Shown in pieces: positions 50,301 to 59,598 of a stretch of 64,000 nt of DNA. Each line of letters begins with the position of its first letter. Within the stretch, counting starts at the first letter, position 1. The notes beneath the pieces are model-generated. The model saw nothing but the letters and a program-made list of their open reading frames with translations. It did no database searches and was not told the DNA's origin. The position numbers and the translations under genes are program-made. Location: the NCBI RefSeq assembly GCF_001693485.1, contig NZ_MAXC01000012.1, forward strand, positions 372,001-436,000, written 5' to 3'. The DNA comes from Bradyrhizobium sp. LMTR 3. GTDB taxonomy: Bacteria; Pseudomonadota; Alphaproteobacteria; Rhizobiales; Xanthobacteraceae.

Positions 50301-51779
50301 ATGGATAAGCAACGCCTGATCCCGCTGATCGTCGCCACCGCGCTGTTCATGGAGAACATGGACTCGACGGTGATTGCAACCTCGCTGCCGGCGATCGCGG
50401 CTGACATCGGCACCAGCCCGCTGACGCTGAAGCTGGCGATCACGTCCTATTTGCTCTCGCTCGCGGTGTTCATTCCGGCCAGCGGCTGGACCGCCGATCG
50501 CTTCGGTGCGCGCATGGTGTTCTCGATTGCCATCGGGGTGTTCATGATCGGGTCGATCGGGTGCGCGCTGTCGCAGAACATCACCCATTTCGTCATCGCC
50601 CGCATTCTGCAGGGCATGGGCGGGGCGATGATGACGCCGGTCGGGCGGCTGGTGCTGTTGCGCTCGATCGACAAGAGCGCGCTGGTCAACGCGATGACGT
50701 GGGTAACGGTGCCGGCGCTGGTCGGGCCGGTGATCGGCCCCCCGCTCGGCGGCTTCATCACCACCTACTTCTCCTGGCACTGGATTTTTCTGATCAACGT
50801 CCCGATCGGGCTGCTCGGCATCTTCATGGCGATGAAGTACATCGACCCGATCAAGAGCGAGGATCCCGAGCGCTTCGATCTCTATGGGCTGGTGCTGGCC
50901 GGGATTGGGCTAGCCGGCATCGCCTTCGGTCTCTCGGTCGCGGGTCTCAATCTGTTGCCCTGGCCGATTATCGCAGGCCTCGTCGCGGTCGGCACCATCT
51001 CGATGACGCTCTATGTCATGCACGCGAAACGAACCGGCTCGCCGGTGCTGGATTTCTCGCTGCTGCGGCTGTCCACCATGCGCGCCAGCATCATCGGCGG
51101 CTTCCTGTTCCGGCTCGGCATCGGCGCGCTGCCGTTCCTGCTGCCGCTATTGATGCAGGAAGGTTTTGGGCTGACGCCGTTCCAGTCCGGCCTGGTGACG
51201 TTTGCCTCGGCCGTCGGCGCCATGGGAATGAAGACACTGGCCGCACGCATCATCCGCGCCTTCGGCTTCCGCTACATGATGACGGTCAACGCCGTCATCA
51301 GCGCAGTCTTTCTGGCGGCCTGCGCATTGTTCACGGTGACGACGCCGCTATTGCTGATCTTCATCATCCTGGTGGTCGGCGGCTTCTTCCGCTCGCTGCA
51401 GTTCACCGCGATCAACACCGTCGCCTATGCCGAGGTCGAGCCGGCGCAGATGAGCCGCGCCACCACGCTCGTCAGCGTCAATCAGCAATTGGCGATATCG
51501 GCAGGCGTCGCCGTCGGCGCGTTCTCGGTGGAATCGACCATGCTGTACCAGCATGTCACGGAACTGAGTGCCGGCGTATTCCCGCCCGCTTTCCTCGTGG
51601 TTGCGATCATCTCGGCGGCGTCGGCATACTTCTTCTGGCAGATGCCCGACGACGCCGGCCACGAGATTTCAGGGCGCAAGGTCGTCGAGATCTCCAGCCG
51701 CAAGGGTGCGGAAAAAGCAGCGACCAAGAAGGCCGCCAGCGAAGGCACTGAGGACGCGCGGGATCAGCGGCTAGGGTAA
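50301..51779 (+). CDS. MFS transporter, DHA2 family
   Basis: A 492-residue transporter with 14 membrane segments. Motif ENMDSTVIATSLPAI, the GWTADRFGARMVF loop, QGMGGAMMTPVGR and PVIGPPLGGFI place it in the DHA2 (EmrB-like) proton-drug antiporter family. A C-terminal hydrophilic tail rich in Lys and Glu follows. No MFP partner gene is adjacent. The start was set at MDKQRLIPLIV; upstream frames are weak. Confidence 0.88.
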   Translation: MDKQRLIPLIVATALFMENMDSTVIATSLPAIAADIGTSPLTLKLAITSYLLSLAVFIPASGWTADRFGARMVFSIAIGVFMIGSIGCALSQNITHFVIARILQGMGGAMMTPVGRLVLLRSIDKSALVNAMTWVTVPALVGPVIGPPLGGFITTYFSWHWIFLINVPIGLLGIFMAMKYIDPIKSEDPERFDLYGLVLAGIGLAGIAFGLSVAGLNLLPWPIIAGLVAVGTISMTLYVMHAKRTGSPVLDFSLLRLSTMRASIIGGFLFRLGIGALPFLLPLLMQEGFGLTPFQSGLVTFASAVGAMGMKTLAARIIRAFGFRYMMTVNAVISAVFLAACALFTVTTPLLLIFIILVVGGFFRSLQFTAINTVAYAEVEPAQMSRATTLVSVNQQLAISAGVAVGAFSVESTMLYQHVTELSAGVFPPAFLVVAIISAASAYFFWQMPDDAGHEISGRKVVEISSRKGAEKAATKKAASEGTEDARDQRLG

Positions 51780-51883
51780 CACGCGGCGCACTTTCACGCC
51801 CAAATGCCGGATCTTCCCGATTCCGCGCCGAACTTCCTGCACCCGTCGAGCCGTTGAGGCCCAGCAATCCGGTCAACGACCTC

Positions 51884-52702
51884 TCAATGACCCCTTGGCC
51901 GTTGGCCGGTCGCTCCCCGCGTCGGAGTGCGCTGCCGCACTTTGTCCGCGTTGTCAGAGAGGGAAGCTTCGGCGCCAAGCGGCGGCGCTTTCATGTCTTC
52001 CGTCAGGACGATGCGATCGATCCTACGGCGCATGAGTTGGTAGCACTCGCATGTGGCCGCTTCGAGCCGCGGCCGGTCAATCTCGATCGAGCCCCGCCGA
52101 TTGGATCGGATTCCACCCGAGGCGCGCAGCTTGCATACGACATGCGTCACCGTCGGGCGCCGCACACCGAGCAATTCCGAAAGCGTCTGTTGCGTCAGCG
52201 GCAGGATGTCGCCGGCGGCACGATCGCGGATTTGCAGCAACCATCTTGCCAAGCGCGCCGTCACCGAGTGCAGCGCATTGCAGGCTGCGACGTGCTGGAA
52301 TTGGGCCATTAGCGCCCTGGTGTGGATTTGAACCGTTCCCCTCAAGGCGTTGCTGCGTTCGAGCGCCGCCTGAAACTGTGCCGGCGAAATCTGCAGCGCG
52401 GTCCCCGCCACCCGCACCACCGCCGTCATCGGAGAGCGGGAAGGTCCCAGCGTCGTCAGGACGCCCACGGCTCCTTCATTGCCAACGACGGCGGTCGCGA
52501 CGGTTTGTCCGCTCGGCATATCCATCACGAAAGCGATCAGGCCGCTAAGCGGGAAATAAATCCGTTCTATTGGATCGCCCGACCGCACCAGCACGGCGTC
52601 ACGTTCGAGGGTAACCAGTCGGAAATGACGCACAAGCAAATCGAGGTCTGCCGGCGGCAACGCAGCTAACAATCGATTGCCAACTCTGGCCCTCTGCTCC
52701 AT
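51884..52702 (-). CDS. Crp/Fnr-family transcriptional regulator
   Basis: A 272-residue regulator. The cyclic-nucleotide-binding-like domain (residues 30-140) reads RSGDPIERIYFPLSGLIAFV, and the C-terminal HTH includes LTQQTLSELLGVRRPTVTHV. No N-terminal four-cysteine cluster is seen, so it is not an oxygen-sensing FNR; the effector is unknown. It has a C-terminal tail of about 35 residues after the usual end. It is transcribed towards the MFS gene. Confidence 0.87.
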   Translation of the reverse strand: MEQRARVGNRLLAALPPADLDLLVRHFRLVTLERDAVLVRSGDPIERIYFPLSGLIAFVMDMPSGQTVATAVVGNEGAVGVLTTLGPSRSPMTAVVRVAGTALQISPAQFQAALERSNALRGTVQIHTRALMAQFQHVAACNALHSVTARLARWLLQIRDRAAGDILPLTQQTLSELLGVRRPTVTHVVCKLRASGGIRSNRRGSIEIDRPRLEAATCECYQLMRRRIDRIVLTEDMKAPPLGAEASLSDNADKVRQRTPTRGATGQRPRGH

Positions 52703-52794
52703 CACGGGAATACTCCTTCCCAGACGGAGGCGCGGCTCGCTTGCAGAAAATTCCCGGCGGCGTTGGGGCTGCATGCGACAAACAGACCGCGCCT

Positions 52795-52824
52795 GAGTAC
52801 TGAAATACTGAGTATTGAAATACG
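52795..52824. repeat. Tandem 15-base duplication upstream of the Crp/Fnr gene
   Basis: GAGTACTGAAATACT followed directly by GAGTATTGAAATACG, 13 of 15 positions identical. It lies about 95 bases before the Crp/Fnr start codon, inside the 241-base gap to rlmE. Confidence 0.5.
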
Positions 52825-52943
52825 CCGCTACGGGAGAAAGTTCCAGGGATTCGACGCGTGATCCGGCCCAGGAATCCGGCCCGAGGCTGCAACCGCTGGA
52901 GACGCTGTCCAGTCCTTGCGCCGTCCAGGTTGTGCTTGGCAGG

Positions 52944-53627
52944 CTAGTTGCGGTGCCCTCGAAACCCCATCGCCAGCACGTAGCGCTCCGAGGAGTCCTG
53001 CCGGCTCGAGGCCGGCTTGACGTGACGCACGCTGGAAAAGTCGCGCTTCAATTGGCCAACGAGTTCGGCATCGGCGCCGCTTTGAAAGACCTTTGCCAGG
53101 AACGTCCCGCCGGGATTGAGCACCTCGGCGGCAAAGGCCGCGGCCGTCTCGACGAGGCCGATGATGCGGAGCTGGTCGGTCTTGCGGTGGCCGGTGGTGT
53201 TGGCCGCCATGTCGGACATCACAACATCGGCGCGCCCGCCCATCATTGCGATCAGCTTTTCGGGTGCGTCCTCGGCCAGAAAGTCGAGCTGCGCGAAATC
53301 TACGCCGGGAATTTCCGGCATTTCCAGCAGATCGATCGCGACCACTTTGCCCTTGCCATTGATCGCGCCGACGCGCTTGGCCGCGATCTGGCTCCAGCCA
53401 CCGGGGGCAGCGCCGAGATCGACCACGGCGTTGCCGGGCTTGAGAAACCGATATTTGTCGTCGATTTCGATCAGCTTGTACGCCGCCCGCGAGCGATAGC
53501 CCTCCCGCTTGGCCTTCGCCACGTAGGGATCGTTGAGCTGCCGCTCCAGCCAGAGCTTTGACGACAACTTGCGCTTGCCCGCGCTCTTGACCGTGACGTG
53601 CAGCCGTCCGGTGGTGTCTTTCGCCAT
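52944..53627 (-). CDS. rlmE: 23S rRNA (uridine-2'-O-) methyltransferase RlmE
   Basis: A 227-residue RrmJ/FtsJ-type enzyme that methylates U2552 in the A-loop of 23S rRNA. SAM-binding motif [15 protein letters not shown]; catalytic Lys-Asp-Lys-Glu tetrad visible as Lys in YKLIEID-, Asp in [10 protein letters not shown], Lys in FLAKVFQ and Glu in [11 protein letters not shown]. Start [11 protein letters not shown]; an open frame extends upstream without similarity. An alpha/beta hydrolase gene lies on the same strand upstream. Confidence 0.93.
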   Translation of the reverse strand: MAKDTTGRLHVTVKSAGKRKLSSKLWLERQLNDPYVAKAKREGYRSRAAYKLIEIDDKYRFLKPGNAVVDLGAAPGGWSQIAAKRVGAINGKGKVVAIDLLEMPEIPGVDFAQLDFLAEDAPEKLIAMMGGRADVVMSDMAANTTGHRKTDQLRIIGLVETAAAFAAEVLNPGGTFLAKVFQSGADAELVGQLKRDFSSVRHVKPASSRQDSSERYVLAMGFRGHRN

Positions 53628-53713
53628 ATCGATACTTGTCTTGAAAATGCCAGCCCGGACCCGGAGCCTGGAATCAGTAGCACGGAAGTGGATGCGCATT
53701 GAAGCGCCAGCCC

Positions 53714-54661
53714 CTATTTGACCATCGCGATTTCCAGGGACTCGACAGCCTGAGCAATAGAGGTGCTGTCAGCATAGGTTACCATGTGTCCAGCACCCCG
53801 GATGAGATGCAGGTCGGAACGACCCAGCACCTCATGTAGACGGCTAGCCTGCTCGGGCTCGATAATCTGGTCCGCCGTTCCATGGAAGATATGGACCGGG
53901 CACCGAATGCTCGGATAACGAGACTGGAACCGCGCTGCTTCCAGAATGAGGAACGCGCTTTCCTCAGCGGCCGCCCTTAGCTGCTTTGGCCTGAGCGTCA
54001 GGGACGCGGGAAAGCCATGCTTGAAGTTTTCCGGGACAGAGCGGGGCGCAAAGAGCTTGCGAATGAGGGCCGGCAAAATGGCCCATGAGATAAGCGGTGC
54101 GACCGTGTAGCGGAGCAGATCCCCAAACACCGGTACCGCTGGACCTGCCACCATCCAGAAGTCCCACCGAGGTGTTGGGAAGTAATATCCGGAAGCAAGC
54201 ACAAGACCTCGGATCGGGTACTCCTTTTGAAATCCGATCGCAGCAGCGACTAGCGCACCCCAGGAGTGGCCGAGCACGACGGGATCGCGCACGCCGAGCT
54301 GATCAAGGGCTTTTACGAACAGCGCCGCCTGGGTCGTTGCTGTCCAGATCCGCGCACGCGGCCGCTGGCTGTATCCGAAGCCCGGCCGATCAAAGCATAT
54401 GACCCGGCTGCGGCTGGCCAGACGATCCACAAGTCCGCTGATGATGAAATCCTGAATCATCGCGCCGTTGCCATGGAACAGCACGACGCACCGAGCTGTC
54501 GGGTCACCCCGTTCGAGGTAATGCAGCCGCACTCCATCGCACTCCATGAAGCGGCCGATCGGCGGGTTCTTTCGTTCGGTCAAGAACGAGAACACTATAT
54601 TCCCAATCACCAGAACAAGAAGGACACCCCAAACGGCTAAGATAACTTCGGCAGTGGACAT
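53714..54661 (-). CDS. Alpha/beta hydrolase with N-terminal membrane segment
   Basis: A 315-residue alpha/beta hydrolase anchored by an N-terminal hydrophobic segment ([19 protein letters not shown]). The nucleophile is in [12 protein letters not shown], the oxyanion strand is [14 protein letters not shown], the acid Asp is in [10 protein letters not shown] and the His in RGAGHMVTY. It is divergent from a phasin gene; a polyester or lipid ester substrate is possible but unproven. Confidence 0.87.
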   Translation of the reverse strand: MSTAEVILAVWGVLLVLVIGNIVFSFLTERKNPPIGRFMECDGVRLHYLERGDPTARCVVLFHGNGAMIQDFIISGLVDRLASRSRVICFDRPGFGYSQRPRARIWTATTQAALFVKALDQLGVRDPVVLGHSWGALVAAAIGFQKEYPIRGLVLASGYYFPTPRWDFWMVAGPAVPVFGDLLRYTVAPLISWAILPALIRKLFAPRSVPENFKHGFPASLTLRPKQLRAAAEESAFLILEAARFQSRYPSIRCPVHIFHGTADQIIEPEQASRLHEVLGRSDLHLIRGAGHMVTYADSTSIAQAVESLEIAMVK

Positions 54662-54878
54662 CGCTGAGCCTCATGCCGTGCGTAGCGATATGAATTGCGG
54701 CGGGTGAAGAGCCAGTCTGCGGCATAACCGCGACATGTTGCAGACGTTCCTAAGCAGTCGTTGCGACCTAAACGAGAAGGGCGGAAAAAATCGGAAGGCG
54801 TGGAACGGTCTCACAACGATTGCGTTGCTCGGGTCGGAGCTGGGGGAGTCATCAACCTGCAATCAGCGGAGAAGTCAG

Positions 54879-55508
54879 ATGGCAAACCCACGCCAAGAGG
54901 AAAAGTCTACCCAAGGCATGGAAGACGCAGCACGCCGCGCCGGCGAGAGGACTGCTGAACAGGCCAGCCGGTTCGGACAAGCTGCAGCCGAGCAGACGAC
55001 GCGCGCCGGACAAGCGGCGGCCGAAGCCGGCGAACAAGTGGCCCGGGCCAGTGCCACCCTATTCCAGCAAAATGCCGAGACCCTGCAGAACACCTGGCGC
55101 TTCGGCCTGGATATGGCGACGACCGTGATGGGGCGGTCGACGGAGCAACTCGGTCGCACGCTCGGCCTGTCAGGAGACGGAGTGCAACAGGCAACCGAAC
55201 GATCGGCCCGCAACGCGCAAACCATCCTTTACACCGGCACAACGGCTGCCAAAGTGATGGGTGGCATTTCGCAAGAATACCTGCAGTTGGTTCGGCATCA
55301 GGTCGAGACGAGCATGGACCGCATGAATGAACTGTGGGCCTGCCGAACCCCTCAGGAGGTCGCAGCCGTTCAGACGGACCTAGTACGTGAGACCGTGGGA
55401 TCTGTTCTGGAGAGCAGCCGTCGGATCGCCGACATGTCGCTCAAATTGGCCGACGATGCCGGAAAGCAGATTAAGCAGAATATGGAAGAGATACGGCGTG
55501 CCGCCTAG
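54879..55508 (+). CDS. Phasin family protein
   Basis: A 209-residue phasin. Alanine/glutamate-rich helices (ERTAEQASRFGQAAAEQT, AGEQVARASATLFQQNAETL) precede the conserved phasin core SQEYLQLVRHQVETSMDRMN. Phasins coat polyhydroxyalkanoate granules or act as regulators of their size. The ATG has GGAGAAG 7 bases upstream. An open frame starts 48 codons earlier but has no similarity. Not next to phaC. Confidence 0.88.
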   Translation: MANPRQEEKSTQGMEDAARRAGERTAEQASRFGQAAAEQTTRAGQAAAEAGEQVARASATLFQQNAETLQNTWRFGLDMATTVMGRSTEQLGRTLGLSGDGVQQATERSARNAQTILYTGTTAAKVMGGISQEYLQLVRHQVETSMDRMNELWACRTPQEVAAVQTDLVRETVGSVLESSRRIADMSLKLADDAGKQIKQNMEEIRRAA

Positions 55509-55524
55509 ATTTACTGCGTAAGCC

Positions 55525-55688
55525 CCTCATGGTGAGGAGCGCCAACGGGTCCGCGCATAGCGCGGCCCGATGACAGGCTCCGCGCGTCTCCGGACGATGC
55601 TTCGCATCGCCGGGAGAACCATGAGGCCCCCATCTGTGGCGTACATCCTTCGAGACGCCCGCTTCTCGCGGGCTTCTCAGGATGAGGG
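55525..55688. repeat. Intergenic palindromic repeat (CCTCATGGTGAGG family) with nested element
   Basis: CCTCATGGTGAGG … CCATGAGG flanks the first part; a second palindrome (ATCCTTCGAGACGCCCGC … GGCTTCTCAGGATGAGG) follows at 55645-55687. The nested element copy 2 sits at 55543-55582. No gene fits in this gap. Confidence 0.75.
55543..55582 (+). repeat. Nested mini-element, copy 2 (40 bp)
   Basis: CAACGGGT, a hairpin CCGCGC-ATA-GCGCGG within CGGG/CCCG arms, then CCGATGACAGGCTCCG. Flanked by CGC on each side; host sequence without it would read GAGGAGCGCGTCTCCGG. Confidence 0.7.
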
Positions 55689-55805
55689 TTTGAACAGGCT
55701 ATACGCTGTAGAAATAGCGCGGCCTTCCGGCTCAGCTTTCAGGCAAGAGCGGTTGGCTTTTCAGCCGCTCTTCCCTTGATCGGGCATAGCCCAGGACCCC
55801 ACACA

Positions 55806-56852
55806 TCAGCACGGCCGCAGCGCGCCGTCCTCGCGCATCATCTCCACCAGCATGCCCTCGCGCAGGCCCCGGTCGGCGACGCGGAGCCGAGGCAATGGGA
55901 ACGCATCGCGGATCGCGTCGAGAATGGCGCAGCCGGCCAGCACCAGGTCGGCGCGCTCGACGCTGATGCAATTATTGTTGGCCCGCTCCTGATAGCTCAT
56001 GCCGAGCAGCCGCTGGATCACCGCCGTGACGTCGGGTCCGTTCATCCAGATGCCATCGATGCGCCGGCGGTCGTAGCGCGCCAGATTGAGATGGATGCCG
56101 GCAAGCGTCGTCACGGTGCCCGAGGTACCCAGCATATGCATGTCGCGCAGATCGTTGCCGTGCTCGGCCGCAAACGGCGCCACATAATGCGCGACTTCGC
56201 GCACCATCCGGGCATAGGATTCCGCCGTGACGTCACGTCCGCCGAAATGCTCGGCCAGCGTGACGACGCCGAGCGGGACCGACATCCACGCCTTGATGCG
56301 CGGCACGGCGTTCTGCTCTTCCGGATCGCGCTCGATCCGCACCAGCTCGGTGGAGCCGCCGCCGATGTCGAACAGGATCGCGCCCCGCCCTTTGGCGTCG
56401 AGCAGCGGCGAGCAGCCGATCACGGCCAGGGTTGCTTCGGTCTCGCGATCGATCACCTCGAGCCGGATGCCGGTCTCGCTCGCGACGCGGGCACGAAAGC
56501 TGTCGGCATTGGCGGCGGCTCGGCAGGCTTCGGTTGCGATCAGCCGCAGGCGCTTGGCCTTGCGGTAGCGGATCTTGTCGCTGCAGATGCTGAGCGCTGC
56601 GATGGCGCGCTCGATCGCCGCTTCGCTGATGGAACCGGTTGCGGAAATGCCCTCGCCAAGCCGGATGATCCGTGAAAACGAATCCACCACGCGAAAACCG
56701 TCGCCGGCCGGGCTGGCGATCAAGAGCCGGCAATTGTTGGTGCCAAGGTCCAGAGCGGCGTAGACACCGTTTGCCGTGGCCGCCGCAACCGCCCCTGACG
56801 GGCTGGCGCGGGCCTCAAGGGCTTCGCGCAGCCGCGTATCGTGGTTCATCAA
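55806..56852 (-). CDS. Ppx/GppA family exopolyphosphatase / pppGpp phosphohydrolase
   Basis: A 348-residue member of the Ppx/GppA actin-fold family. Phosphate-1 motif is YAALDLGTNNCRLLI, the adenosine-like motif is ILFDIGGGSTELVRI, and STELVRIERD continues it. It hydrolyses polyphosphate or guanosine pentaphosphate; which one cannot be told. From memory, in related genomes this gene is often next to rlmE; here the phasin and hydrolase genes stand between them. Confidence 0.9.
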   Translation of the reverse strand: MMNHDTRLREALEARASPSGAVAAATANGVYAALDLGTNNCRLLIASPAGDGFRVVDSFSRIIRLGEGISATGSISEAAIERAIAALSICSDKIRYRKAKRLRLIATEACRAAANADSFRARVASETGIRLEVIDRETEATLAVIGCSPLLDAKGRGAILFDIGGGSTELVRIERDPEEQNAVPRIKAWMSVPLGVVTLAEHFGGRDVTAESYARMVREVAHYVAPFAAEHGNDLRDMHMLGTSGTVTTLAGIHLNLARYDRRRIDGIWMNGPDVTAVIQRLLGMSYQERANNNCISVERADLVLAGCAILDAIRDAFPLPRLRVADRGLREGMLVEMMREDGALRPC

Positions 56853-57068
56853 AACTGTCTTTCCGCAGGCCCCGTCGGGCCGCCGAAGAAAAATTACCGT
56901 TCACGGAAACTTTAGCAGCGCCAAGGGGCTACGCAACAACCCATCACATAGGACTATGCCCAATCAGGCGTTGTCGTGCATGACGCGGTGCGTTATCTGA
57001 GCGGGAACTCGCGGAACCAAAATCCAACAAGAAATCCAAGAGAATCCCAAGCATTTCAGGTGTTTTCG

Positions 57069-59444
57069 ATGCAAGATCACACGTCGGCCTCCTCTTTGGA
57101 CAACGCTATCGCACTGCAAAAATACGGGGTGGGGCAGCCGGTGCGCCGCAAGGAAGACGACACGCTGGTGCGCGGCAGGGGCAAATACACCGACGACTTC
57201 ACCCTGCCCGGCCAGGCCTATTGCTGGATGGTGCGCTCCAGCCATGCCCACGGAATCATCAGGGGGATCGGGACGGCCGCCGCCAAGGCGATGCCGGGGG
57301 TGCTCGGCGTCTGGACCGGCAAGGACCTCGAGGCCGCCGGCTACGGCCCCTTCACCTGCGGCCTGCCGTTGAAGAGCCGGGATGGCTCGCCGCTGTTGCA
57401 GACCAACCGTCCCGCGCTGGCGACCGACAAGGTGCGCTTCGTCGGCGACCCCGTGGCCTTCGTGGTCGCCGAAACGCTGGCGCAGGCGCGCGATGCGGCG
57501 GAGGCCATAGAGCTCGACATCGAGCCGCTGCCCGCCGTGACCGATGCGGCGGAAGCCGCAAAGCCCGGCGCGCCGCAGCTTTACGATCACATCCCGAACA
57601 ACGTCGCGCTCGATTATCACTATGGCGATGCTGCCAAGATCGACGCCGCGTTCGCTGCCGCCGCCCATGTAACCAGGCTCGACATCGTCAACACCCGCGT
57701 GGCCGTGGTGTCGATGGAGCCGCGCGTGGCGCTGGCAGCCTACGACAAGGCGGCCGAACGCTTCACGCTGCAGGTGCCGACGCAAGGCGTCTCCGGCAAC
57801 AAGGTGACGCTGGCAAAAATCCTCAACGTGCCGAACGACAAGGTCCGTATCCTCACCGCCAATGTCGGCGGCTCCTTCGGCATGAAGAACGTGAGCTATC
57901 CCGAATACACCTGCATCCTGCATGCGGCGAAGGCGCTGGGCCGTCCGGTAAAATGGACCGACGAGCGCTCGACCAGCTTTCTCTCAGACAGCCACGGCCG
58001 CGCGCAGCTCATCCACGCCGAACTGGCGCTCGATACCGACGGCAAGTTTCTCGCGGTGCGGATCTCGGGCTACGGCAATCTCGGCGCCTATATCACGGGC
58101 GTCGCGCCGGGGCCGCTGTCGCTCAACACCGGCAAGAACCTCGCCAGCGTCTACCGCACGCCGCTGCTTGGCGTCGACATCAAGACGGTTTTGACCAACA
58201 CCACGCTGATGGGCGCCTATCGCGGCGCCGGCCGGCCCGAGGCGAACTACTACATGGAGCGGCTGATCGACCGCGCCGCCGACGAGATGGGCATCAACCG
58301 GCTGACGCTGCGCAAGCGCAACTTCATCAAGCCGTCGCAACTGCCGTTCGCGGCGGCTTCTGGCGTCACCTATGACAGCGGCGATTTCGCAGGCGTCTTC
58401 AACAAGGCGCTGGAGATTTCCGACCACGCCAATTTTGCCAGGCGCAAGAAGGAGAGCAAGAAGAACGGCAAGCTGCGCGGCATCGCCGTTGGGTCGTATC
58501 TGGAAGTCACCGCGCCGCCGAGCGGCGAACTCGGCAAGATCACCTTCGAGCCGGATGGTTCGGTGAAGCTGACCACCGGCACGCTCGATTACGGCCAGGG
58601 CCACGCCACGCCGTTCGCCCAGGTGCTGTCGGCACAGCTCGGCGTCCCCTTCGAGAAGATCACGATCGAGCAGAACGACAGCGATCTCGTCCGCTTCGGC
58701 AACGGCACCGGCGGCTCGCGCTCGATCACGGCGACCGGCCAGGCGATCGTGGAAGCCTCCGCGCTCGTGATCGCAAAAGGCAAGCAGGCGGCCGCGCATC
58801 TGATGGAAGCGTCCGAAGGCGACATCGAATTCGCTGGTGGCCGCTTCACCATTGCCGGCACCGACCGCTCGATCGGCATCATGGATTTGTCGAAGCGCCT
58901 GCGCGAGGGCAAGATGCCCGAAGGCGTGCCGCTGTCGCTCGACGTCGACCATGCCACCAAGGACACCCCGTCCACCTTCCCCAACGGCTGTCATGTCGCG
59001 GAAGTGGAAATCGATCCCGAAACCGGCGTCGTGCAAATCATGCGCTATTTCGCCGTCAATGATTTCGGCACCGTGGTCAATCCAATGATCGTCGCCGGCC
59101 AGTTGCATGGCGGCGTCGCGCAGGGTATCGGCCAGGCGCTGATGGAGCAGGTCAGCTACGATGCCAGCGGCCAGCCTATCACGGGCTCATTCATGGATTA
59201 CGCGCTGCCCAGGGCCGAAGACATTCCGCCGATGGAGATCGGCGACCACCCCTCACCGGCGAAATCCAATCCGCTGGGCACCAAGGGCTGCGGCGAAGCC
59301 GGCTGCGCCGGCAGCCTCGTCTGCATCGTCAACGCGGTGGTCGACGCGCTGTCGGATTACGGCATCACCCATATCGACATGCCGCTGACGCCGGAACGGG
59401 TGTGGCGGGCGATTCAGGATGCGAAGGCGAAGGCGGCGGCGTAG
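57069..59444 (+). CDS. CoxL-like molybdopterin-binding subunit (aldehyde oxidase/CO dehydrogenase family)
   Basis: A 791-residue large subunit of the xanthine oxidase family. The first domain begins IALQKYGVGQPVRRKED (typical VGQPVRRKEDxRLL). The active-site loop reads GAYRGAGRPEANY, which is the AYRGAGR form of type II CoxL-like enzymes, not the AYxCSFR form of true CO dehydrogenase. The catalytic Glu is in GTKGCGEAGCAG near residue 740. The enzyme normally needs an Fe-S small subunit and a FAD medium subunit; neither is encoded next to it. It probably hydroxylates an aldehyde or N-heterocycle. Confidence 0.9.
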   Translation: MQDHTSASSLDNAIALQKYGVGQPVRRKEDDTLVRGRGKYTDDFTLPGQAYCWMVRSSHAHGIIRGIGTAAAKAMPGVLGVWTGKDLEAAGYGPFTCGLPLKSRDGSPLLQTNRPALATDKVRFVGDPVAFVVAETLAQARDAAEAIELDIEPLPAVTDAAEAAKPGAPQLYDHIPNNVALDYHYGDAAKIDAAFAAAAHVTRLDIVNTRVAVVSMEPRVALAAYDKAAERFTLQVPTQGVSGNKVTLAKILNVPNDKVRILTANVGGSFGMKNVSYPEYTCILHAAKALGRPVKWTDERSTSFLSDSHGRAQLIHAELALDTDGKFLAVRISGYGNLGAYITGVAPGPLSLNTGKNLASVYRTPLLGVDIKTVLTNTTLMGAYRGAGRPEANYYMERLIDRAADEMGINRLTLRKRNFIKPSQLPFAAASGVTYDSGDFAGVFNKALEISDHANFARRKKESKKNGKLRGIAVGSYLEVTAPPSGELGKITFEPDGSVKLTTGTLDYGQGHATPFAQVLSAQLGVPFEKITIEQNDSDLVRFGNGTGGSRSITATGQAIVEASALVIAKGKQAAAHLMEASEGDIEFAGGRFTIAGTDRSIGIMDLSKRLREGKMPEGVPLSLDVDHATKDTPSTFPNGCHVAEVEIDPETGVVQIMRYFAVNDFGTVVNPMIVAGQLHGGVAQGIGQALMEQVSYDASGQPITGSFMDYALPRAEDIPPMEIGDHPSPAKSNPLGTKGCGEAGCAGSLVCIVNAVVDALSDYGITHIDMPLTPERVWRAIQDAKAKAAA

Positions 59445-59473
59445 GGCCCGCACTGCCCATCACATCTACAACT

Positions 59474-59569
59474 GTCATCGCCCGCGAAGGCGGGCGATCC
59501 AGTAGAGACGCTCGTTGTAGAGCCGAGAAGCCGCCGCGTACTGGATTCCCCGCTTTCGCGGGGAATGAC
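59474..59569. repeat. Intergenic palindromic repeat (GGCGATCCAGTA family)
   Basis: GTCATCGCCCGCGAAGGCGGGCGATCCAGTAGAG on the left and GCGTACTGGATTCCCCGC, CGGGGAATGAC on the right. Between the CoxL-like and MaoC-like genes, both reading towards it. Confidence 0.8.
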
Positions 59570-59598
59570 GGGTGAGAGCGGGCGCGGCCGCCTTACCC

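Noticed and set aside
57069..59444. True CO dehydrogenase large subunit
   Set aside because: The active-site loop is AYRGAGR (form II), not AYxCSFR, and no coxS/coxM genes are adjacent.
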